From Sequoia sempervirens (lineage: Eukaryota > Streptophyta > Pinopsida > Cupressales > Cupressaceae): a stretch of DNA of 64,000 bases. The stretch lies in NCBI GenBank assembly GCA_007258455.2, contig VDFB02270651.1, forward strand, positions 701,960,217 through 702,024,216, in the 5' to 3' direction. The notes under the pieces are model-generated. The model saw nothing but the letters and a program-made list of their open reading frames with translations. It ran no database searches and had not been told where the DNA came from. The translations under genes and the position numbers were made by a program. Of this stretch, positions 38,001-49,378 are shown piece by piece; the first letter of the stretch is position 1; every line of letters starts with the position of its first letter.

Positions 38001-40450
38001 AATCAGTTTACATTATATTTATGTGCTTATGATGTAGTTATATAAAATATTTAAAGGGAACATAATCTAACTTGTATTTACATTTTACATCATTATACCT
38101 TTTATATATATATATTTTTTAATATAATTAAAGAGCTTGAAGAAGACAACACACTGGTGGATGTCATCCCAATTTAGGTTCACTATTTTCTACAATGATT
38201 AAAGAAGCACAAGAACTTACTTGATTATATGAATAACAAGATTTGATACTTATAAGGTCGATCTAATGGATAAAGAATTCTATTAGTTTCAAATACAATG
38301 AATAACATTTGCACTTGTAACTACCACATGATAAAGATTGATAATGAAATAAGAGAGATTATAAAAACTTTTAAACTTCCTAATATGCTCAAGCTCGTGG
38401 CTAAGACAGAATGGTAAAGAAATCAGAGGAATCATTTAAAAATATATACCCTACCAAGACCAAGGGAGCCACTGAGATAGGTTACCAATGAAACCAGTGA
38501 GATTATTTAATTTACTCCACCTTTGCAAGACTAAACATTGCAACTGAGATGGGGAGACTATTTAATTCTGAACAATGTCTCAACTCTAAAAGCTGTAACA
38601 GTGACAGGTTGCCAAGTTTTAGAAAGTGAATATAGGAATTTGGAAATATCTCCATCTACTTGCATTATTATCAAATCCCACATGTTATTCACAAGATAGA
38701 AGGTAAGAGATAGGCGAGGTGCAAATACATAACTTAAGAGATAGAAAGTTAATGTACAACGTTTCTGTTTGCTGGTGAGTTTCCAGAGACGTGCTCAAGT
38801 TTGAAGTTTGGAAATTAAACTTCACCATGACCAAGGGTGAGCTCTCTATTATGCTAGTATAATGAAAATATTTCATTTCCATGTGCAGGGACTGTGACAA
38901 ATTGACAATGGAAACAGAGAGATTATTGTAACCCTTTAAACTTCCTATTATATTTCAAAAGGGCGCGGCTGAGACAGGTTAACAGTGAAATCAGAGAAAT
39001 TATTTAATTTACTAAGTCTAAAAGTTGCAGCTGTGATGGGATACAGTGATTGTAGGTTAAGCACGAATCAGATTGAAAAAGAACTTAAGAAACGTTCAGA
39101 CACAAATGAATGGAACAGCGTAAATAGATGTTAAATCATGGAATGCAATGAATACCAAGAACTCTCTCTACATAACCATACACATGCAAGGTACTTAGGT
39201 AGAGCATAATAGCTGATGAAAAGAGGAATACGGTAATTGGATATACAATTGACCAGGCCGAACCGTGAAGACTGAGTATTGGGAGAGACAACTCTAATTT
39301 GGAACGCTGAATTAGATTTACACCTTCACGAGCCCAATAAAATAAAAGCCAGGGAAAACAAGAATGGGTCGAGAGGAAAGAAAGGCTTCTTTGGGGAAAG
39401 TATGCTACAAGATAGAAGGGCATGACTCTGAGAATCATGCTTCAAAACTTGGTCAGCTCAGATTAACACATTAGAGATAAACACATACCCGAGTTCCTAC
39501 TCTATATAAGGCACTATTGTGGCTTTCAGAATATTCCTAATATTGAACCATTCATTCATACAAGGAAAATCAATGCAGAAGCATTATGATACATAAATTC
39601 TTAAGTAATATCTATATTACTGCCACCAGTGATATCAAACAACATACCTTGGTTGTTTTCCTCAAGTCCTAAATCCCGTCGTGATGCTCCATTGCTGCAC
39701 ACCAGCTACCTATGCCGTAGAAGGAGCTATGGAACTATCTCTCTCTCCCCTCCTCCATCTCCAGTTACCATTCATGAATGTGATCGTTGGTATTCCAGAT
39801 TTGCACAAGATGACTTACTGTTGAAGCCGTGGGATAAGATCAAACTATGAGCATCTTTCCTCCCCCCATTTTTTTTGAATAATTCTTGTTTATAATTGTT
39901 TCATGGTGTCTTTTCCACTCCCCTCGGAGAACCGTTCGACTTCCACAATCATTTATTTATTTATTTAGCAATAAACAATTCTTTTTCCATTATTTTTTTC
40001 AATTGATTTCTTTGCTTTAATCTTTATTCAAACTTGAGTTCCAATTTTAAATATTTTATCTACGATAATATTTTCTCAATTTTAAATTTCTTAATTAAAT
40101 TCACTTATTAGACAATAATTATTTTTATTAAATTCATTTACTTACAATTTCTTTCATCTTAAAATAAGAAATTTTCACTGATAATACAATTAATATTTAT
40201 TATTAAATCTAGCTCTTTAATTGATCCCAAACCAAATCAAGTGACCTTAAAAATTAGATTAATTTGATAAATTACTTCTAGTCATAAGATTAGTGATATT
40301 GTCTAATATAAAAATCAAATTAAATGATGCAATCCAAAAGTCCTCATGACCTAGCAAATTACCAACCACAAGTAACAAGCGAAAATGACATGGTCACCAA
40401 ACAACCAACTTCCTAAATTTCAAGAATGACCAAAACGGAGGGGCATTACA
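35082..40450 (-). mobile_element. Giant LTR B2 (copy of A2)
   Basis: It starts TGTAACGCTCACG (diverged tip) and ends with the intact GGGGCATTACA. From about 36690 to 40450 it is almost identical to A2; from 35082 to about 36690 it is strongly diverged. NLR-LRR relics (38350-39055), the TATA candidate (39500-39511) and the 39629-39850 coding-like patch are all retained. Confidence 0.8.
38350..39055 (-). pseudogene. Decayed NLR-type LRR relics inside LTR B2
   Basis: This is a near-identical copy of the A2 relics (24990-25690), with the same LGNLSLLQLLELRHCSELN unit and the same frame breaks. Confidence 0.6.
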
Positions 40451-41308
40451 TGAAGCATTTAGTTTCATGTGCAATTATTTTTACTAAGGTTTGCACTCAC
40501 CCTCTTCATACTTTACTTGCTATTCTTGTAGTGATGTTCCTTTATAGATTAAGATTTATGGAAAATACAATAATTGGACATATAGATACATGTTTAAGGT
40601 TCTTTGATATTCTATGAGGTTATGTGAATAAGGGATTAAGAAAACTTGGTATGTAGGGGAGCATGAGAGCATGCTAAGAAAAATAATATAGAATGAGTGA
40701 TAATTTTAAAATACTAAACATGGACTTAAGTAACTTCAAGCAAAAATTGAATGAGGTATTTACATAATTTGCAAAGAGGAAGTAATAAAAGTTGTAGGAA
40801 ATAGAACATAATTTATAGACTAATATTTTTTAAAATGAAATTATTTTGATGAAAACTAGATATTTTTAGGCACAATTTCTAGCAACTTAAATCTTAAGTA
40901 AAACAAAATATTTTTTTCCTTAAAATAGGGATATAGATTAAGGAAATATGAGTAGATATGATTTTTTTTTGTAAATAAATAATTTATGATTTTTATTATT
41001 ATAAAATTTTCTAAACATTAACAAACACATTTTTGACCTACCAAACTTTACCAAAAATATGAAATTATTTTTTTCTAATCTTATAGCCAATGAACCCTAG
41101 AAATATGACACATCTTTCATATTTAAAAAAATGAAGAATGGTTTGATAGTAGTCAACACTTTTCAACAATATGTATGTCTATTAAGAATTTAAAGTAAAT
41201 AAATAAATTCACAATTATGAATAACATTATAATGAAGCATATATTATATTTTTAGAATCTTCAGAGTTTCTTAAATAAATCATTTTTATTAATCACATTT
41301 TAATGATA

Positions 41309-41360
<52 letters not shown>

Positions 41361-42038
41361 CTTAAAACATATTTGTAGTTGGAATGTAATCTTAATATTT
41401 CTAAAATATATAGTGTCCTCCTCACAATAATGTTTGATTAAATGAATTTGAAGATACATCCATATCCTTTTAGTCATAATGTTTGTAGAGGGAATCACAA
41501 CATAAAACCAATATTAATTTGTCTTAGTTTCAAGACACATATGACATATTGTTTTATTCTTTTAGGACAAACTTGATCCTCATCAACACATACTTTTGAA
41601 TAGAACAAATGATATATTGTAAATAATAAAGCAATTTACCTCTTGAATGAATAATTTCAAATGCTAAAACATTATTTAGTTGTGTTAAATAAAATACAAT
41701 ATTTCTTCTATAGTCAAAGTCTATTAAAAAATAACATTAATTTTATGTAAAAACACAAATAAATTATATCTTAAAAATTAAATTTAAAGAATAAATATAA
41801 AAATATAAAAATATACTTGTACTTTATTAACATATTATTTATATAAGTATTATAATCAAGAGATAGTGAAATAACTTAAAGATGTTTTTTTTTTGGTAAG
41901 AAATCAAAAACATAATTAATACTTTTTTCATAAGCTTGAAAAGTAAGATATCATATTTGTTTAGGTATAATGGAATTACAAAGCAATCTCATTATCATGA
42001 GAAGTATTTGAGGAAAATGATTTTATATTTTCCCACTA
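40451..42038. other. AT-rich spacer between LTR array and RLP pseudogene
   Basis: No gene was recognised. A 63-codon plus frame at 40426-40617 starts within the LTR tip and has no recognisable domain. The last few hundred bases lie downstream of the RLP stop codon. Confidence 0.5.
41313..41355. repeat. (AT)n microsatellite
   Basis: About 21 perfect AT dinucleotides. The run of alternating Ile and Tyr codons on the minus strand is an artefact of this repeat. Confidence 0.95.
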
Positions 42039-45000
42039 TTATTGCCCATTTATCAATCTACTCAATAAACTAATTTTCATCTCATCTAAGACTTGAATAA
42101 ATCTTTTCCTATGGTTCCTTTTTATAGCAAAGATTCCAAACACTGCCCAAAATCCAACAACAACACTTGCATCCACTCTACATACCAATGCCATGGAATT
42201 TCTCCTCCCTCATCATCTTCTTTTTCAGGAAGAGGATTTGGTATACTAGAATTTGATCTCTTTCCATATCTACATGATCTATTATTAACTGGAAATCCAC
42301 AATGATCAAGGTTACCTGAGAAATAGGTAGAATTGAATGTATTAAATTATCCTCCTACTGGTATTTTTCCACAAAGTGTATTATTAGATACAATGAAAAA
42401 ACTAAAAAAGTGAACTTGTAGCATTTCATTTGGAATCTTGCCATGCAATTTGTTATTTGAAAGATCAAGTGACTCTAACTCTATAAGAATTCCAAAGCTT
42501 CTTGGAATCTCTCCTATAAGATTATTATCTAATAAGTTCAATGTGTGAAGACCTTGAAGGTTTCCAATTACTGAAGGAATGCTACATGATAGATTTTTTG
42601 CAAAATAGATCAATGAATGTTATAAGTAACATCACTAAACTAAAATACACCATTTCTAATCCTTTGTTGAACACTTGGATCTCTTCTTTGTAGTAATAGG
42701 AGCTATCACCATTGTCATGTGAGCATCCCACTATAGAATTCCTCATACCTTTCAGTGTTGCTAATTGTGGTGGGATGACACCAATCAAGCTATTGTGTGA
42801 GATGTATAAAACATGGAGACTTGATAGATTGCTTAATTGATGTGGAATGTGTCCTTCAAATTTATTTAACCTCAACACAAGTATCATCAATTCAGAGAAC
42901 TAGCCTAAGCAAGGTGGTATGTTCCCAAAGAAGAGATTATTAGCCAAATCTAAAATTTGCAAGCTAGAAAAATTCTTAAGGCTTGATGGCAAGTTTCTCT
43001 TCAGCATATTATCATTGAGATGAAGTGAACTGAGTTCACTTAGCCTTCCCATATGATATGGTATCTCTCCTATTAAACCATTGTTTGCTAGGTTTAATCT
43101 TGTTAGAATAGAGTAATTAGTTATGCTTGCAGGTATTTTACTAAATAATTTGTTGTTTGAGAGATCCAAAACCTCCATATATTGTAGAAGACCAATTGAA
43201 GAAGGTATATCACCTCTTAGATCATTTGTTGAAAGTGACTAAAAAATGTATTTTTGGTAGAATATTACCAATATCCACTACAATAGATCCTATGAATCTA
43301 TTATGAGACAAGTCCAATAGTTCCATATTTGATGTTGGAATTGAAAAAAATGGAAGATAACCTTGTAATATATTATTATGCAAGTCCAAACTATAAAGAC
43401 CACTTATAATCAAGTTGGAGGGAATAGGGCCTTGCAAATTATTGTATGACATGTTAAGATCTTCTAGCTGAGGAAGCATCTCTAACCAATCTGGAATATT
43501 TCCAAATAGGCTATTGCTGGAGAGATCTAGTGTATTCAATCTATATTGTGTGGAAAGTAATGATGGAATGATACCTCCAATACTGCATGAAGCTAAGAGT
43601 AGTTCATCAGAGTAAATTGTAGGTATCCACTTTGGTTCAATGATGACAATCAACTCATTGTAGGATAGATTAAGACTAGAAAATTTAATCAAATTTTTAA
43701 AACAACTAAGAAAAAAATTTCTCAAAGATTGTTTGAAGATAAGGAAATGTCTATAATAGTAGTAAGGATTCCAAATGAAATGTGAATGCTACCATTTAAT
43801 TGATTGTCCTTAAGATAAAGATATTTTAGAGTTGATAATTCCCCTATTTGAGAAGGTATATTACCAAGCTGGCTCAAGAAATTGGAATCAAGATAAATTT
43901 CCACCAAAGAAGAAAGATTACCCAACTCAGAAGGTATATTTCCACTCAAGAAATTGGAAGAAAGATACAGTCCCACCAAAGAGGAAAGATTACCCAACTC
44001 AGACGGTATATTTCCACTCAACATAGTGTAAGAGAACTATAAAGTAATCAAAGATGAAATTTGACCGAGTGACGGTGGAATCTCCCCATTGAATGAATTG
44101 TTATAAAGAATCAATTTTTATAGGGAAGGGAGATTGCCAATAGACAAAGGAATAGGACCTTCCGTCTTTCCCATATCTGTCAACTTTAAATAAATGAGGG
44201 AGGAAATATTTGCAATACAAGGTGGCATACTTCCTATAATATTAGAGCCTAAAAGAATAAATATGGTGAGCTGAGACCATTCTACACATAACATTTGACT
44301 TAGATTTCCACTCACTCTAGGTTCCCCCCAAATATGAGCTCTTTTAGAGTAGGCAGACGAGGGAGACTTAGGGGAAATGAACCACTTAATAATGGACAGT
44401 CGTACAACCAAAGTGAAACTAGCCTAGTCATATTTCCTAACCACAAAGGCACTAACCTGTCAAAGTCATTGGAAGCCAGGTGGAGGTGGGAGAGGAAGGT
44501 GAGGTTTTGTATAGCATTGGGAATGTGCCCTGAAACCATGTAGTCTAAAAGGTGGAGGTGTTGGAGATTGTGGAGATGGAAAAGGGGTTCTTCCAATTGC
44601 TTTCCTGTCATATTCAACACTACCCCGCTAAGGGACAAGTATTTTAATTTCTGCATATTTTCTTTCCACAATAAACTAGGACTATATATTTCCCCATAAA
44701 CTTCAACATATATTCCAAAATCATACACATGTGCAACAGATAGGTCCAAAAATTCTAGCTGAGAGAGATTCCCCAATTGGTAGGGAATTGTACCATTGAA
44801 CCCGGCCCTGGACAAGTTGAGATAAGCTAAGTTGCACAAGGAGGAAAATTGCTTGGGTATTTCACCTTCAAAATCATTGAAGCTCAAATATAGATGTCTC
44901 AATTCTTATAGGGAAAATAGACCTACATGTTAAACAATAATGAAAACTACTCAAATTATTGTAAGGGAAAGCTTAAATCAGAAAACATGACAGATTGTTT

Positions 45001-45610
45001 GAAAAAAATGCCTTTGGGAATTGTACCATTGAACTTGTTCTGGCACAAGTTGAGATAGGATAAATTGTGCAAGGAGCCAAACATCTTTGGTATTTCACCA
45101 TAACAATAGTTGAAGCTCAAATCTAGATGTCTCAATTCATGGAGGGCAGATAGACCTACATGTTAAACAACCAGAAAAAACTACTCAAATTGCAAGGGAA
45201 AACTTAAATTAGAAAGCATGAAAGATCACTTCATAAAAAATACCTTTGGGTAGAACACCACTCCAATACTTGAAACTTAGTTCTAAATGTTGCAGCCATT
45301 TTAATTGGAACAAATCTTCAACAAGTTTACCATTTCTCTTGCCAAACTAGTAATAATATTCCCATTTCTATAGGTGATTGGCAAGATGGAGTTTGACAAC
45401 ATGTGAGGTGTGGAAGCTACATTCCACTTCCCTCCATTCACAACAATTAAAGCCCTATCATGAATGCAATAGAAGTGTAGTATGTAATTTATTCTTGAAT
45501 GAAAGAAGACCATCTCTTTCATGAGGGAGGCATCTGATATTGCAAGTTGTCATCTGGAAATATCATGTAAATGCAAGTAAAAAACAAATGACATCAAAGG
45601 ACCAATCCAT
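42039..45610 (-). pseudogene. LRR receptor-like protein (RLP) pseudogene
   Basis: This would have encoded a cell-surface LRR receptor-like protein of about 1,130 residues, the class that binds peptides or microbial patterns with SOBIR1/BAK1-type partners. Start: ATG at 45610 with a short hydrophobic leader (MDWSFDVICFLLAF). Then follow an LRRNT cap (HERDGLLSFKNKL, NCCEWREVEC, TSHVVKLHLAN), many plant-type LRRs (LSGNIPSELGNLSSLVGLYL), an island-like insert near 42760-42640 (YYYKEEIQVFNKGLEM), final LRRs, an acidic juxtamembrane part (PWHWYVEWM), a membrane helix (VGFWAVFGIFAIKR) and a short basic tail (NHRKRFIQVLDEM) ending at TAA 42041-42039. There is no kinase domain. Three exons: 45610-45244, 45155-45012 and 44922-42039, joined in phase 1. 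Breaks: TGA in the leader, at least four more stops in exon 1, TAA at 44908, stops near 44118, 44040 and 42899, and frameshifts near 44350, 43725, 43220, 42600 and 42130. The RLP class is certain; current function is very unlikely. Confidence 0.92.
44779..45243 (-). repeat. Tandem intron-exon duplication in the RLP pseudogene
   Basis: Two copies of an 88-89 bp intron plus 144 bp of exon lie side by side: intron 45243-45156 with exon 45155-45012, and intron 45011-44923 with the start of exon 3 (44922-44779). Both introns end CATGTAG and both exons begin GTCTAT. The exon copies read LSALHELRHLDLSF... and LFSL*ELRHLYLSF... The unit is 144 bp, that is 48 codons or exactly two 24-residue LRRs, inserted in phase 1 so the frame is kept. 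The first intron has a GT donor (AAAG/GTATTT); the second has GC (AAAG/GCATTT). Confidence 0.85.
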
Positions 45611-45786
45611 AGCAAAATTTCAGATTATTTGATCTCCAACAACAACAATTTTGATTAGAGATTAGAATAATTCAAATTAAACAAGAATAAAAAAAAAGGA
45701 AGAGAAATGCAAATGTGCCTACCGAAAGTTGAATGGATAGATTTGAATAATGGGGAGAAGAGTGAGTAATGAGGAAGGGAAAGTGA

Positions 45787-45793
45787 GTTTATA
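45787..45793 (-). promoter_or_regulatory. Candidate TATA box of the RLP pseudogene
   Basis: The minus strand reads AAATATAAACTC about 180 bases upstream of the ATG at 45610, a usual spacing for a plant promoter with a leader of roughly 150 bases. Support is from position and motif only. Confidence 0.3.
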
Positions 45794-45799
45794 TTTGTA

Positions 45800-48082
45800 A
45801 TAATTTTAATTTATAATGCTTTTTATATAATATAATAGAATAAAAATTAACTTTTTTGAGTTATTTTTTAATAATTATATTTATATATTTTAATTTTTTA
45901 AATTAAAAAATTATTTTATGTTTAATTTTGTATTAAATTAATAAATTTTAAATGTTATGTTAATTTATTTTAGCACATAATTTTAGTTACTTTCAAGTGT
46001 TCATTGTGTATTTCATATCATTATGTTCAAAACATCCATGATTTATTTTTTTAAATAATGTCTCTTGGATTAAATTGCATCTATGATTTTGTTCTCTAGA
46101 GTAGATCATGGATTTGAAAGTTCATCTTTTGTTTCAATTTTTTTAATATATTTTAAGGCTAAAATCCAAGACATGGTCATTACTCACAAGTATGTGCACC
46201 AAAAAGTTCAATTATTTATTCTATCAATTAAATTTAAAGTCATCATCAAGGTCATTTTAAAACATAAGTTCATTGAATATAGAGGGTATATAATTTTTTA
46301 AACATGTTCGTACATATTAAATGTTGAGACTTGATGGTTTCACCTTTAATGACATAGTGTGATGGTTGAGAATTATAATTGTTTGGCTGGCCATCCAAAT
46401 TCAATTTTTCCTCTCCTCAAATTTTAAGGCACTATTACATACCTCTTTCTATAATCCTAAACCTAATAAATATAATTTACTTTGGCTAACATATCTAACT
46501 CGCCTCTTTTATTCTCTTTTTTGATGTTATCATGTCTCCAATACCCATGATTTTTTATCTTATAGGGTGATCCCACAATACTAGTTTACAATTTTTGGCC
46601 AAAATGGGCATTAAACTAATTTTTTTAACTAAATCTTCACTTTCAAACACCTATAGTAGCTAAACCGTGAAGAATTTGAAGATGATGCAAACTAGTGATT
46701 TGTGAAATTTTGTTTGTAGATTACAAATATATATTTTAAAAAAAATTGGAATCACATTGCACTTCTTTTTCCGTCTCATTTGAAATCTAGTTTTTAACAA
46801 TAAACACCATTTTTAAAGACTAGTGTCATTGGCTAACACATAATTTTTTTCTATGAAGGATAATTTTTTATTTTTTTTAATTTAGATTCATAACTATGAT
46901 ATCTAGTGCATGTAATTGGTTTCATAGCATTTCATTGAATGTTTTTTTCTTAATTAAGCTTCAAAGTCAAACCAGTTACAATTTAGGCATGATTTACTGG
47001 CTAAAGTATAATTTTTTTTGTATGTATCGAAATTCAATTTTTTTTTATGGATAGGGACATCAATATCTAGTGCATTGATATTTTTCAATTTTTTTATAAT
47101 CTATTATTTTTCCACATGTACAGAACATAGTGCTTGATTTTTGGTGAAAAACCTATATTTAATCAAGTTAAAAAAAGAAAAATTAAAACCAAAACATATT
47201 AAAATTATATTCAATGGATAGCTCATTCCGAGGACTACCATCATCCAATTGGATCTGTGAAATCTCCTTTTTTTCCATCCTCAACTTGAGCTTCGAAGGG
47301 AAAAAATTTGTAGAAATTTGGTGGATGAGGGGGAGAAGGGACAAAAGTGGGGGTTCGCTTGAACCCCTCTTCGAGCAAACGCCCCTTGACCCTTTCGAGT
47401 GAAGGGGGGTTTGATCGAATCCCCGTTATTTTTGAATTTTCCATTTTCTTTCTAAAAATAATGTGTCATAATATGGTTTGAGCGCCCACAACATGTAAAG
47501 GGGAGTTTGCTAAAACTAGGGGTCCTAGCGAACCCTTTTATGGGTTCGTGCAAATGCCCTAGTTTGTACAAACCCCTTAAAAATCAATTTTTTATTTTAT
47601 TTTGGGAGCATTTTTACAATTTTCCTTCATCATCAAAATTGTAAACTAGTATTATGGGTTTATCCTATTTTATGAAAATCATCTCTTCAATGAATATTTT
47701 TTCTCGTATTGATAAAGAGCCTTATCTCTTTAATCATTCATATCATGATTTAAAATCCTTTTCTTTCTCTAATTATCTTATTTCTTTAATGGAATATCCT
47801 CTCCTTTCTAAGTATAATTTAGAATGTTCATGATGACAATATTGACTATTTTCTTGACATCACCTTCCCTACTCTTCATACTAATGTTCTCCCCATTGGT
47901 GATGAGGTATCATCAGATCTTGACTCACATACCATGTCAAATGATATATGAACATATATTGAACAAACACATTCAATTTCTTCTTCAAAACCTTATATTC
48001 ATAACACTAAAAGTCTCCTTATTAATGCATTTTTTATGAAAACTTATTGAACCCACTTTGGTGATGCCTAATAAGTCCACCA
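45800..48082. other. Unassigned DNA upstream of the RLP pseudogene
   Basis: No recognised genes. At 47230-47570 a GC-richer stretch carries repeated words (GGGTTCG, CCCCTT, GCGAACCC/GGGTTCGCTTGAACCCC) on both strands, giving overlapping frames of about 60 codons in each direction. This looks like an old transposon fragment but I cannot place it. Confidence 0.4.
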
Positions 48083-48465
48083 TGTAAGATTTGGTACAGA
48101 ATTCTCTACACCATGCAAGATTTTGCTAAAGATTATAGCAACCGAAGATCTAGGAACTTCTATGAAAGCACAAGAACTTGATTAAATATGAAGAATAATT
48201 CTATTCAATGAAAGGATGTAAATGATACAATGATAATGACTTAATTATAATTTGAATGAATGACTTACAAAAGGAATGTCTCAATTATATAGGCCAAGGT
48301 GAACATAAGATTACATAATATTATGATGTGTGTCCTAATCTTATGACATGAGACATAAAGTGATAAGTACATCATATATGTAACCTAAGTAAACTTAACT
48401 AACAAGTGTCATTATGACCCAGGTGATGAACTAGCTAGGTAAAACACCCCTTTTGTACACCAACA
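48083..48465 (-). repeat. 3' LTR of the TRIM-like element
   Basis: On the sense strand it starts TGTTGGTGTACAAAAGGGG and ends CCAAATCTTACA. It shares long stretches with 49087-49378 and 53132-53390, for example around the word AAGATCTAGGAACTT. Confidence 0.8.
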
Positions 48466-48474
48466 ACTCCCCTT
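48466..48474 (-). other. Polypurine tract of the TRIM-like element
   Basis: The sense strand reads AAGGGGAGT immediately before the LTR start TGTTGG, as in Copia-type elements. Confidence 0.75.
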
Positions 48475-49073
48475 AAGTGTAACTTAGGGGGAACTAGACA
48501 GATTAAAATGATATAAAGATGATGATGATGGGTCTCAGCTACTAGAGCATGTTAGGTACCCATGCACAAATGCAATATATCACAAATGAAGAAAAGGAGA
48601 AAACTTAGTGGGACAAAACTCCTCCCCAAAAGAGAAAAAATGATCCTAATGAAGAATAAGAAGAATAAAACCCCATGCAAGAAAAAATCCCACCATAAGA
48701 GATAAGAATAAAAGTAACTAAGAAGACCACTCAAGTTAGAGTCTCCTACAATGATCATAGATGCTCGACAATGAATGTTGAAGATGATCCAATATTGTTG
48801 AACAATATTGCTCCCATTAAAAAGAAAAGTAACCAAGAATTTATGTAATATTTATTCTCATTCTTGAAAGGAAGATGAGAGAAGAAGGATGGTGTGTGAT
48901 GTATATGAATTCTGCTCAACTGTCTCCATGTCGATGCCAAAAGTTATCAAAATCAAATTAGGAATTCTAGGCTACACTAATGAAGATGACAATCTAGAAT
49001 CTAGTAGAGATGATTCTAAAACATAATTCAAAGACAAAGATATATCCTATGAAGATAAAGAAGAAATTCCAGA

Positions 49074-49086
49074 AGCTTTGATACCA
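49074..49086 (-). other. Primer-binding site of the TRIM-like element
   Basis: The sense strand reads TGGTATCAAAGCT directly after the LTR end CTTACA. It differs by one base from TGGTATCAGAGCT, the usual initiator tRNA-Met site. Confidence 0.85.
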
Positions 49087-49378
49087 TGTAAGAGTTAGTA
49101 TAGAATTCTCTACATCATGCAAGATTTGGCTAAAGATTGTAGCAAACCAAGATCTAGGAACTTTTATAAAAAGTACAAGAGAGATTATCTATGAGAGAAT
49201 AATTATGTTCTATCAAAGGATGCAAATGACACAATGATAATGAGTTGCTTATTGATTAAATGAATGAATTGCAAAGGAAAATCCTTATTTATAAAGGCCA
49301 ATGTGAATATAGAATTACATAAGATTATGACATGTTTTTTAATCTTAAGAATCGAGACATAAAGTGACAAGTATCATA
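49087..49378 (-). repeat. Truncated 5' LTR of the TRIM-like element
   Basis: It matches 48083-48370 and, from 49147 onward, is even closer to 53134-53362. It breaks off after GACAAGTATCATA, where unrelated sequence begins. Confidence 0.75.

Larger units (their letters stand above)
28169..40450. repeat. Second copy of 13.36-kb duplicated segment
   Basis: It matches 14808-27090 almost throughout. Exceptions are a 1.8-kb strongly diverged patch (about 34882-36690) and a 150-bp patch (about 30110-30260). The right end is the intact LTR tip GGGGCATTACA at 40450, followed by unrelated DNA (TGAAGCATTT) with no polypurine tract. The array thus stops exactly at an LTR boundary. Confidence 0.9.
48083..49378 (-). 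mobile_element. Small non-coding LTR retrotransposon (TRIM-like)
   Basis: Minus-oriented element with LTRs at 48083-48465 (complete, 383 bp, TGTTGGTGTAC...ATCTTACA on the sense strand) and 49087-49378 (truncated at its far end). Between them are only about 620 bp without retrotransposon protein motifs. The primer-binding site (49074-49086) directly follows one LTR and the polypurine tract (48466-48474) directly precedes the other. It would need proteins from an autonomous, probably Copia-type, partner. The LTRs differ by numerous substitutions, so the insertion is not recent. Confidence 0.75.

Noticed and set aside
14792..40450. DNA transposon with long inverted tips (TGTAATGCCCC...GGGGCATTACA)
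   Set aside because: A primer-binding site and a polypurine tract touch the tips, which fits LTRs; no transposase is visible.
43832..44042. Two overlapping plus-strand frames with lysine-rich repeats
   Set aside because: They are the complement of the duplicated LRRs in the RLP pseudogene; the repeats come from the LRR codons on the other strand.
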